From: Pythium myriotylum
Lineage: Eukaryota; Oomycota; Peronosporomycetes; Pythiales; Pythiaceae
Length of the DNA stretch: 64,000 bases
Direction: 5' to 3'
Assembly (NCBI GenBank): GCA_023091665.1
Contig: JALJCQ010000004.1
Coordinates: forward strand, 1,426,001 to 1,490,000
The notes beneath the pieces are model-generated. The model was not told the origin of the DNA, ran no database searches, and saw nothing but the letters and a program-made list of their open reading frames with translations. Numbering within the stretch: the stretch's first letter is position 1; every line of letters begins with the position of its first letter. The position numbers and the translations under genes were made by a program. Shown in pieces: positions 50,371 to 58,758 of the stretch.

Positions 50371-51033
50371 GATGGCGTCGGAAGAAACGGGAAGTGGCGG
50401 CAGCGAGGCCACGCAGCAAGGATGGAGGTCACGTAGGACAGTTGCACCCACGTGATATGGGCTGCACTCGCTCAGTTCTGATGCCATTCTCACATCTCCT
50501 CTCGGCAAAAATTTCCCCACACCTGTCGACAATTCTGAATTGTCCGCAGTAATGTTCCAATCACTGATTGTTAGCTGAGTCAATCTCTTGGAATCGCAGC
50601 GATTGTCCAGAGTCCAGCCATCAAGCAGCCATTCCTATCACGTATCAATACCAGATTCTTTCCCTACTTTGCACCGTCAGTTTGGTGGAGTTCGCGAAAA
50701 CCAGGGTTCTGATAACTGGTGTACAAGGAATCAACTGCCTGTGGGCACGATCACGGATGACAGCTCAAGTGTCATTCGTTGCTTGGGAGAGTGACGATGC
50801 CATAACTCAATGTGCCCTTCACACAAATAAGGTCGACTCCGGCCTTCACGCGAGTTGAGGCATCTGCAGCTCTAAGACTCAAGATGAAATGCAAGCCAAA
50901 CGGACACTGTACTTCAACCTCGTAATACATACTTCGAGCGACAATCTGGCCATTCGGTTTGTCTGGCGACTCAAGTCCATTCAACTGGCCCGGCTTGCAA
51001 GAGACCACTCTCACCCTCACTCTGGTGTTAACC
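50371..51033. other. Intergenic region between paralogues 6 and 7
   Basis: 663 bp holding the 5' flank of paralogue 6 and 3' flank of paralogue 7. Small plus-strand frames show no similarity to the family. No repeat or RNA gene seen. Confidence 0.3.
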
Positions 51034-51966
51034 CTACGACCTCCTGTCCTCGTCCGCGCCTTCAGTTGTCCCATTTTCAGCGACAACGTGGTAATGCGAA
51101 TCCACTTCGCTCGTTCCGTTCTCTATGTGGTCCAACTTTCCAGACAGCATGAGTTCTTCCTTGTTTGATAGATCCTGTCGGTACTTCTGCCACCCAGAGA
51201 GGCTGAGCTCCCCAACCCCAAGCTCGTTCGATCGCTGTCGCCGACGCTGCTCAAGCAAGGCCTGTCTCGCGTCGCGCCGCTCGCGATTCAGGTCGGCTTC
51301 GCGCTCTAGACGGATGCGTTTCGCGCGAGAGAGTCGGTACATGATGATGAACGCACAGATCACAAGTGCGCCGACGCCCATGGCCAAGATCTGCACGAGG
51401 AAGCTCACGTTTTGCTCGGCTGTGGCGGGCGCGAAGGCCGACGAAGGCTGATCCGAGCACACGAGCATCACCGAGCTGTTGGTCGTGGCCGGGTCATAGC
51501 AGTTCGCCACGCACACGCAGCCGCCGGCGCCGACGCAGAACCGACTGTCCGCGGGGCGGTCGCCGAGCCAAAACTTGTTCTCGCGGCACTCGCGGCACGT
51601 GGCGTCGTTCTGCGGGCAGTAGTTGGCTACATCTGCAGGGAAGTACCACCGCTGCAGAGAGCTACTCTTGAGCTGGTAGCTGCTCGCGTACAAATAGTGG
51701 CGCTTGTAGTCGAAGCCGTTCGTGAGCGGGTCCGAGCACATGCCGGACGGGTCGATCATGCAGCCATTCTTCTGGAGACAGCTCGTGCACGAGCGCACGA
51801 ACCGGCAGTTGGGGAACTCTGGCGGCGCGTCCGCGAGGAAGGCGCAGGTCTCGTTGGGTGCGAGTCGGGAGGACTCGTCGAGCGAGGGCGCGCGAATGGT
51901 CTCGGCGGCGTCCTGGGCGAGGCTACCGGAGCCCGAGCCGACCTGGATCTGGTACGTGGAGGCCAT
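51034..51966 (-). CDS. Cys-rich single-pass membrane protein, paralogue 7 of 8
   Basis: 310 residues from the ATG at 51966 (MASTYQIQVGSGSGS), the shortest member. The first motif is NETC, itself a sequon. Cluster CRFVRSCTSCLQKNGC, a reduced middle YASSYQLKSSSLQRW, KFWLGDRPADSRFCVGAGGC and CVCVANC, 14 cysteines. Membrane helix about 188-210 (VQILAMGVGALVICAFIIM), followed at once by RLSRAKR and a helix DARQALLEQRRRQRSN, then LGVGELSLSGWQKYRQDLS. The tail is cut short and carries SHYHVVAE, a weaker YxxPhi match. It shares CVCVANC and FWLG with paralogue 6 and lies in the same orientation, so the two look like a local duplication. Confidence 0.85.
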   Translation of the reverse strand: MASTYQIQVGSGSGSLAQDAAETIRAPSLDESSRLAPNETCAFLADAPPEFPNCRFVRSCTSCLQKNGCMIDPSGMCSDPLTNGFDYKRHYLYASSYQLKSSSLQRWYFPADVANYCPQNDATCRECRENKFWLGDRPADSRFCVGAGGCVCVANCYDPATTNSSVMLVCSDQPSSAFAPATAEQNVSFLVQILAMGVGALVICAFIIMYRLSRAKRIRLEREADLNRERRDARQALLEQRRRQRSNELGVGELSLSGWQKYRQDLSNKEELMLSGKLDHIENGTSEVDSHYHVVAENGTTEGADEDRRS

Positions 51967-52180
51967 GGCGCGCTGGGTGTCGAGCGCCGAGAGCTTTGTG
52001 GTTGTTCCATGTCCGACAGACACACACGCAAACTAATTTGTCGACGCATCTCACTGGTGGAAATCAGGCGGTCTGGGTGGATAGTGGATGCGAAGCAAGA
52101 GTAATCACGGAGGAATGTAAGCGGAGACTTCAAGTATTGTGTTAGGAGGGGCATTCTACAGGTGTGGATACTTTTGTTAG

Positions 52181-53164
52181 TTAGATGTTGGTCCGCTGCG
52201 GTGGCGCCGACGCGTCCTCGATCTCGACGAACACGGCCTGCGAGTCGGTGGCGGCGGCGTCCCGAGGTGTCTTGACTTCGTCGTGGACGGACGAGTCGTC
52301 CGTGACTTCGGTCTCCGTGCGGCGCGGCACGGGCTGACGCACGGGCGCGAGCGTCGGCTCGTTCTCTGGGATCCCCAGCTCTTGCCGCACGGCGAGCACG
52401 GCTTCCTCTCGCGCAGCCTTAAGCTGGCTCTCCTTGGAGCTCCCGCAGCACTTGAAGAGGGCGTGGACGACGATGACGACGAGCAGCACAATGAGCCACT
52501 CCCACAAGCGGAGGTGCTCGGTCGGGTACGTGTAGTAAGAGTTGTGGTCGTAGCCATAGCCATAGCCATAGCCGTAACCGTAGTCGGAGGAGGTGGATAG
52601 CTTCCACTGGCACCCGGGCGTCTTGAAGCTCGGGACCTCGCACGTCTGGATGCACACACAGCCGTTCGCGCCGACGCAGAAGCGGCTGTCAGACAGTTCG
52701 CTCGCGCTCCAGAAGTTGTTCTTCTTGCAGTCTTGGCATACGGCGTCGTTCGCGGCGCAGTACGTGGCCTCGCCCGCGCGGAAATGCCAGTTCTGTTCAG
52801 CCGCGAGGGCCGCCTTGTTTGTGGAGACCGCAGCCGGCAGCGAGAGGTTTCTTTTGATGGCGAGGAGGTAGTTCATCTCCGAGTAGTACGACGTTCCGTA
52901 CTGATCTCGACCACTCTGTAGATTCTTCATTCCGTTCACTGAGCTCACACAGATGCCGAGATCGTTGACCATGCAGCCGCTGATCTCCAGGCAGCTCTGA
53001 CACGAACGGAAGAGGTAGCAGCCGTACTCGTTGCTCGTATCCTTCTGCTTGACGTATGTGCACGAGTCAACGTAGCCGGAGATCTCCTTGAGCCGCGGTG
53101 CAGCAGTCGCAGGCGTTGTGGTGTCGACGGCTCCCGACGAGGACGACGACGTACGAATGGACAT
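52181..53164 (-). CDS. Cys-rich single-pass membrane protein, divergent paralogue 8 of 8
   Basis: 327 residues from the ATG at 53164 (MSIRTSSSSSGAVDTTT). The most divergent copy: VDSC replaces GETC, the cluster is CYLFRSCQSCLEISGC, and the third block reads NNFWSASELSDSRFCVGANGC with CVCIQTCEVPSF; still 14 cysteines. A Tyr-Gly run (residues about 195-205, encoded by a 6-bp microsatellite at 52549-52585) precedes the membrane helix at about 219-238 (LWEWLIVLLVVIVVHALF). KCC directly after the helix could be palmitoylated. The long basic helix and the LGV..L.L.GW motif are reduced to VRQELGIPENEPTLAPV. Tail motif VFVEIEDAS keeps the Phi-acid pattern. It may represent an older or differently working branch. 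Confidence 0.84.
   Translation of the reverse strand: MSIRTSSSSSGAVDTTTPATAAPRLKEISGYVDSCTYVKQKDTSNEYGCYLFRSCQSCLEISGCMVNDLGICVSSVNGMKNLQSGRDQYGTSYYSEMNYLLAIKRNLSLPAAVSTNKAALAAEQNWHFRAGEATYCAANDAVCQDCKKNNFWSASELSDSRFCVGANGCVCIQTCEVPSFKTPGCQWKLSTSSDYGYGYGYGYGYDHNSYYTYPTEHLRLWEWLIVLLVVIVVHALFKCCGSSKESQLKAAREEAVLAVRQELGIPENEPTLAPVRQPVPRRTETEVTDDSSVHDEVKTPRDAAATDSQAVFVEIEDASAPPQRTNI
52549..52585. repeat. Hexanucleotide CATAGC-type microsatellite in coding sequence
   Basis: About six imperfect units (CATAGC with CGTAGC and CGTAAC variants on +) encode the Tyr-Gly run just outside the membrane helix of paralogue 8. Unit length is a multiple of three, so changes in copy number would keep the frame. 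Confidence 0.85.
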
Positions 53165-53837
53165 TGTGAGTCGCTTCGTTGGAATGAAGGAAGTTGGTGA
53201 ATGAGCGCGCCAGAAGTCAACGACTGAAGGTCGACTGACTAGGAGACGTGGACTCAGTCCGCGTGAGCCTTGCCACCCGTAGGACTGGGGGGTGAAGTCC
53301 AATGTCCACAGAATGAGTTAATGTATCCTGGCCTGACGCAGATGGATGTGATCGCTCCTAATGATCTCACTATCACTCATTAGAGTCAGGGTTGACTATA
53401 CTTACGGCAGCTGTGAAACAGATTAGGCAGGTATTTCGTTTGACATAAGGTGGAAAATGATGTTGTATCATATCTCTCCACTCCAGAGCAGAATTTGTGG
53501 ATGCGTCGTGAATTCTCGACGTCACCCGCGCAAAACTTTTCAGAAGAGGACTCGATGGCCTGAAACAATCTCGTGTACTGACGAAGAAGCGCACGCACGA
53601 CATTATAGAAGGCCGGTCTGTACGAGGAAATGGGCAGTGCCCTCTTCTCACGAACTACACTTTCTCGTGATGTGTGTACGCTCCCCCATAGATACTGTAC
53701 GAAACACTCGGTGCAATTGGTTCGTTGTATTAGACAAACATATGAACCCGTTTCGTTGCATATATATTAAGTACAATCTCCAGTACTACCTGTAATCTCT
53801 CATATGGCCAAGGCTAGTTTGCTTCACTCGTCAGAGT
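53165..53837. other. Intergenic region between paralogue cluster and thymidine kinase
   Basis: 673 bp. An in-frame extension of paralogue 8 reaches 53302 but lacks family similarity. The rest is AT-rich with only short unconvincing frames. This marks the right edge of the Cys-rich cluster. Confidence 0.35.
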
Positions 53838-54748
53838 TCACGGCTTGGGTTGATGCAAGTCCGTTGCACCATCAACGTGGAAACAAGCACGACAGCGGGG
53901 CTCGTAGAGATCACTACCACCAATGAGCTACAGAGATCACAGAAGGAAGGGATCAGTGACTAAGCCATTGCAGAGAGGCCATCCGTGGATGACGCACCTC
54001 AACAGAACGATCCGCCACAATACGTCGAGTGAAAGCTATTCAGATACCGAGAGCAAACACGTCAGCACTTCAGAAACCCAAGGAAATCGTTCTCAGCTCT
54101 GCACGAACCGGCGTCGTTTCCGCAGTTTGTGCACACGGCGTTGAGCTTGATCACCTGCTCGGCAGCAGGGATAAGATCGCAAACGGAGCCGAACGGCTGT
54201 GCACGGTTCCATTAGATACATCCCAGCGAGCCATCAAGGTGACGATTTGGTTCACGCACTCGCTTCTCGAAAGTGCCATCGAGAGCCGCGACGATCACGA
54301 CTTTGCCGGCGTTGGCCGCCTCGGTGCAGAACTCGATGAGCTGTTCAAACGTGCAGTCAGTAGCCACTCACGATAGCTATTCTATCCCCACAGCGGCTTG
54401 CAACTCACATCGGGGAAGAACTGGCCTTCGTCGATGCCGATGACGTCGTACTTGTGGATGAACTCGCGCACTTCCGAGAGCCTCTCAACGGGCCGCGCGT
54501 CGTAGAAGACCTTATCGTGCGTGGACAAGCTCCTGCATTCCATGCACAGTACTCAGTCTTGTCTCATTTCCGCGGCGTTTCTTGAGCTCAACGTACGCTT
54601 CCGAGTACCGGCGGTCCATCTTGTGCTTGACCACGAGGCACTGGAGCTTGGCGTGCTGGAAGCGGCGCATGCGGCGCACGAGCTCCGTGCTTTTGCCGCT
54701 GAACATGGGCCCGATGATGAGCTGCAACTCGCCCGCGGCCTTGCGCAT
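53838..54748 (-). CDS. Thymidine kinase, TK1 type, six exons
   Basis: Phosphorylates thymidine to dTMP in the salvage pathway, in the cytosol. Exons predicted at 54597-54748, 54409-54532, 54260-54340, 54109-54196, 53998-54035 and 53838-53927 give 573 nt, 190 residues, within the TK1 range. All joins are GT-AG and keep the frame. Motifs appear in family order: P-loop [19 protein letters not shown], lid-side [17 protein letters not shown] (catalytic Glu region), [15 protein letters not shown] with VIKLNAVC, and a zinc site C-x2-C (CTNC) paired with CRAC near the end. The ATG at 54748 ([11 protein letters not shown]) is used; the open frame before it lacks an ATG. The 38-nt fifth exon is unusually small. 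This gene would be missed if introns were ignored. Confidence 0.9.
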
Positions 54749-54983
54749 GCTGGTCGGTCGTCCTGGGGGCTCGAGGGGCACTTGTCAAATGGCGCCGGCG
54801 GTCGCGGAACTGAGGTTTGGCGCCATAATTTTCGCGCGGGTCTTCCGAAATGCACATCTCTCCCTAGCTGTTCACACTAAATTAGGATTCCATACTCAGA
54901 TGTCATCCTAGTTTAATGTTCCATGAGGACCCGTGACCTATTCGAAGTCGCCCCAGTCATAGTTTCCCCCACAGAAAGGCATC

Positions 54984-55884
54984 ATGGTTGGCGAGCAGGA
55001 GGCCAAGCGCAAGAGCTTCTTCGTGGTCTTCGTGCCCGCAGACGAGGCCAAGCAGCTCGACGAGTGGAGCGTCGCGCTGCCCGATGACAAGGAAGCGCAG
55101 ATCGGCTGTCTCACGGACCGCCTCCGCGCGCACTTCAAGCAGGCGTCGACGACCACGGACGAGAAGGAGCAGCAAGAGATCTTCAAGAAGCAGCTCATGA
55201 GCCAGCTGCCCGAGGGCGCCAAGCTAGATGACGGCATGCTGCAGATGATGCTGCAGGTATGTGCTGCCGTCGCTCTGCGTATTAGAGTTGCTGGCGCTGA
55301 CTTGCCGGGTGGTAGATGGACTCGCTAGTGGACTCGATTCCTCTCGTGCTCAACACAAAGGCTGTGGGCCACATCGGCGTCAACATGTATGTGGACGACA
55401 AAGGCACGGCAAAGGGCCTTCCGACGAATATCCGAGCTTCGGCAATTGCGCAGGCCTGTGGGAAGATGATCGAGGTCAAGGGAGACGCATTCATTGCTCG
55501 TGTCTTCGACAACGGTGGGTGGGGTTGGAACCTGCCCGGTGATCCAACAGTACTGACGAAATGCTGCGAATCGCAGATGACGACTTCATTCGTCTCGACT
55601 TCCGCCTTGGTGAGGTCAGCGCTGATGCTGAGTGGATCCAAATCGCGAAGAGCCAGCCAGCCAACGCCGAGGCGAACACTCCCAGTGAAACCGCGAAAGC
55701 TGCGCTCGCTGCCGCCATGGGCAAATCCAGGAAGCAACCGGCGGTTCACAACGTCTGCAGTGCCACTCTGTGTTCGGCTGATGCGACCCTGCGGTGCTCG
55801 CGCTGTAAGCAGCAGTACTACTGTTCGGCCAAATGCCAGAAGGCTCACTGGAAGGAACACAAACCAAACTGCAAAGCTCAATAG
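54984..55884 (+). CDS. MYND zinc-finger protein, three exons
   Basis: Start MVGEQEAKRKSFFVVF at 54984. Introns at about 55258-55316 (GTATGT...GGTAG, joining LQMMLQ to MDSLVDSIP) and about 55509-55575 (GTGGGT...CGCAG, joining VFDN to DDDFIRLDF) give about 258 residues. The N-terminal 190 residues are a mixed alpha/beta region of unknown type (VGHIGVNMYVDDKG, NIRASAIAQACGKMIEV). The C-terminus is a clear MYND finger: C-x4-C, C-x2-C, YYCSAKCQKAHWKEH and a final C. MYND fingers bind proline-rich peptides and occur in adaptor and methyltransferase proteins; no SET domain is present here. The gene is divergent from thymidine kinase, about 235 bp between starts. Confidence 0.82.
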
Positions 55885-56280
55885 ATCCCTACTGCATTGA
55901 TTACCAGTTGGATCTGTGCTCCCGTCGTCAACTCAGCGCATTAGAAGTGCGATCCTCCAGGTATTGATCGGAAGATCCACTTTCCAGCTTCAAGTGCGGG
56001 TCGCTTCGTGCTGTGTTCCGCGACACAAATAGATCGATTCTCAGCCCCAGCGTCGCGTCGGCCAACCGCCCTAGCCCATCAATAGACCCGCCCATCCGCC
56101 ACCCCGGAACTTTCTTTCGCCGACGCATCAATCCGTCTGCGATGTAGAGCTGTCCCGATGGACGCGTGATCGGTGCGACCTTCCCGCGTCGCACCCGACT
56201 GCTTCATCCCAATCGCGATAGTGTCACGACGGCTTACGAGTGCCGCAACACACTCGCTTCCGCTGAACGAACGAGAGTCG
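55885..56280. other. Intergenic region upstream of HECT gene
   Basis: 396 bp between the MYND stop and the HECT start. The HECT frame is open back to a GTG at 56173 but without an ATG. Nothing else recognised. Confidence 0.35.
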
Positions 56281-58614
56281 ATGGCGATGATGGTCGTTTG
56301 GAGAACTGCTCCGCCATTGCTCGGCGTTGCAGCAACTTGCGTGGTCGGGATCGCTAATGCCCAGCGGGATATCATTTCTTCCGCTTCCCAATTCAGTGCA
56401 TCATCTGGTCTTCGATCGCAGCCCAGTACTGGAGTTGCTGATGATTTTCCACTTCTCGAGCAACAACCGCCAAACTCTTCCGACAACAACCTAGAGCTCA
56501 CCCTGATGCTTCTTTTCTTTGTGCTCCTACTCGCGTTGCTCTTTATCTGTGCGCTTTATTCTGTTTGCGGGCAATCCGCAAAATGCCGAGTGCTTCGCAG
56601 GGTCGAGAGTCAATCATTCGATGCCATGGTGACCCGCTCCCGTAGTTACTTTCGTGAGGATCTCTTGGACGAAGACGAAATCCTCCGCCTGTGGATTTGC
56701 TTTTACTGTGACTTCGCCAACTACGAGATGAAGACACACTGTGCACTGTGTGGGAATGAAAAGCACGAGAAGTACCTACCATCAACGACAGACAGGAAGA
56801 CGCCGAAAACCCGTCCGGCGTCGTTCTTCTCGACCGTGGCGACGACAATTTCATCCGTCAGATCGTTATCGCCTTCATTTCTACGACTTGCGGTCTCACC
56901 TTCGAGATGCCAACGGGAGAGTTCCTCTGTGACTTGGTCCACGAGTGATCTTACGTCGATTGCAGTTGATATAGATACTTCTCCAATCGCCCCTGCCTCA
57001 CTTAGTAATCTGGATCAGACAACATCACCCCAATTCTTACCCTTCCCGTTGGAGGCGTCCTCCACCGTGCTGTCGCGGCGAAGAGAGTGGCAGGCTGTTA
57101 TCGAGCCCGCAACTGGCGATGTGTTGTGGGGGCACCGATGCCAGAACCTCTCTGAGGGCGGTGATGACATTGCCGCTTCTACCTCAACCATTCCAGACGA
57201 ACTTGTAGTAAGAACTGCATTTGTGGCTCATATGGTTGCGACCAAAGCGAGCCCACATGGAAAGCTCAAGTTCAAGAAAGCCCAGGGGACAAGAGTTCGC
57301 ATGGCATACCGTCTAGGCCACGATGATGGGGTCAGCAGCATTGCCGACGTGGATCCTCTAGCCGTTGATGCTCTGCGTAAACTTTCGTTTCCAGAGAAGC
57401 ATCGGTGGTTCATGCAAGAAACAACTTCGATTTTACATGTAAGATGGAACAACCCCACGCTAGAACTCCCGAGCGAAGATGCCGGTGCGTCAACGACGTT
57501 AATTATCCCTCGCGACGATCTCTTCCATGGCACAATGAAAGCTTTAAATGATGTGCCCCAGACTCAACTGAAACGGCCGCTGCGGATTAAGTTCAAGAAC
57601 GAGCCAGGTGTCGACGCAGGCGGTATTGTCCGAGAATGGTTCAGTCTCGCCGTAGCTGAATTCCTGGACGAGAAGAATGGACTCTTCCGCCCTGTACATA
57701 CTAATTCGAGTGCTGGAGATGGTAGCGGATTGGCTTACACCATCCACCCAAGTGTGTCAATCTCAGTTGGAGATCACCTGCTCTACTTCCGCGCCTTCGG
57801 GAGGCTGTTGGGTAAAGCTTTGTTGGAAGGTCACCTGATTTCGGTTCCGCTTGCTGACTTTTTGATCAAGCACATTCTAAGTATGCCAGTCTCTTTTGCT
57901 GATTTGCATGCGCTGGACGGAGGCCTCGCACGCTCGCTTCTCTTGCTCTGGCAAACGCCACTGACTGAAGTTGGTTCTGGAAGTGAAGAGGATCCGTATT
58001 CTCTTGATTTCTCCGTGTATGACTTGACTCGAGGTGTTGTTGACCTCAAGAAGAATGGCCGAAACGTTGTCGTGACCGAGTCTAATAAGCACGAGTATAT
58101 TGCCTTGTACACGAAATGGCATCTTGGGAGATCAGTGGCCGAGGAAGTGTCAGCCATCGTGGGCGGAGTCTACGACGTCATTCCCGTCCACTTGCTCGCT
58201 CCGTTCGACTACGAGGAGTTGAGATTGATGTTGTGTGGTTCGCCAACTGTGGATGCCGCCGACTGGGAGAAGAACTCGGTAATCGTCGGCAAGAAAACCT
58301 CCAAGAACGCCAAAGTGGTCGCGTGGTTCTGGAAGATTGTGCGGGGACTGCCAATGGACCAGCGATGCCGCCTACTGCAATTTGCGACGGGCACTGCTCG
58401 CGTCCCCGTGCAGGGGTTTAGGGCGCTGACGTCGAGCGATGGACGACTTTGCCCCTTCACGATCTACTGCGTACCCAAGGACGAGTGTGCTTTCATTAGA
58501 GCGTACACGTGCTTCAATCGGCTCGACTTGCCACTATACAAGACAGAGACAGAACTCGCGGCAGCCATCCACCTCGTGCTGCAACTGGACATCACGGGCT
58601 TTACGATCCAGTAG
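56281..58614 (+). CDS. Membrane-anchored HECT E3 ubiquitin ligase with RanBP2-type zinc finger
   Basis: 777 residues, single exon. HECT ligases take ubiquitin from an E2 onto a cysteine and pass it to a substrate. The ATG at 56281 is chosen because it gives a signal-peptide-like start (VVWRTAPPLLGVAATCVVG, then ANA). Residues about 72-95 form a strong membrane helix (TLMLLFFVLLLALLFICALY). A RanBP2-type finger follows at about 138-162 (WICFYCDFANYEMKTHCALC), a fold that binds ubiquitin or RNA. After a Ser/Thr-rich linker, the HECT domain covers about 400-777: DAGGIVREWFSL, FRAFGRLLGKALLEG, and the catalytic cysteine in AYTCFNRLDLP at residue 744. The domain would face the cytosol with a short N-terminal part in the lumen. 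Substrates are unknown. Confidence 0.92.
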   Translation: MAMMVVWRTAPPLLGVAATCVVGIANAQRDIISSASQFSASSGLRSQPSTGVADDFPLLEQQPPNSSDNNLELTLMLLFFVLLLALLFICALYSVCGQSAKCRVLRRVESQSFDAMVTRSRSYFREDLLDEDEILRLWICFYCDFANYEMKTHCALCGNEKHEKYLPSTTDRKTPKTRPASFFSTVATTISSVRSLSPSFLRLAVSPSRCQRESSSVTWSTSDLTSIAVDIDTSPIAPASLSNLDQTTSPQFLPFPLEASSTVLSRRREWQAVIEPATGDVLWGHRCQNLSEGGDDIAASTSTIPDELVVRTAFVAHMVATKASPHGKLKFKKAQGTRVRMAYRLGHDDGVSSIADVDPLAVDALRKLSFPEKHRWFMQETTSILHVRWNNPTLELPSEDAGASTTLIIPRDDLFHGTMKALNDVPQTQLKRPLRIKFKNEPGVDAGGIVREWFSLAVAEFLDEKNGLFRPVHTNSSAGDGSGLAYTIHPSVSISVGDHLLYFRAFGRLLGKALLEGHLISVPLADFLIKHILSMPVSFADLHALDGGLARSLLLLWQTPLTEVGSGSEEDPYSLDFSVYDLTRGVVDLKKNGRNVVVTESNKHEYIALYTKWHLGRSVAEEVSAIVGGVYDVIPVHLLAPFDYEELRLMLCGSPTVDAADWEKNSVIVGKKTSKNAKVVAWFWKIVRGLPMDQRCRLLQFATGTARVPVQGFRALTSSDGRLCPFTIYCVPKDECAFIRAYTCFNRLDLPLYKTETELAAAIHLVLQLDITGFTIQ

Positions 58615-58758
58615 CTAGAGAGAGCAATAGACGCGGTTGACGCCATGGAGTGTAGCCATATTCTCAGATTCGGTCTCTTTGTCAAATCTGATGATCTCTG
58701 ATCCCATGCTGGACCTTGAACCTCGCGAAGAGAACGAGTCCAGCATTGAGCTCGGATC

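Noticed and set aside
54029..54376. 115-codon plus-strand frame
   Set aside because: It is antisense to thymidine kinase exons 3-5, whose motifs are clear on minus.
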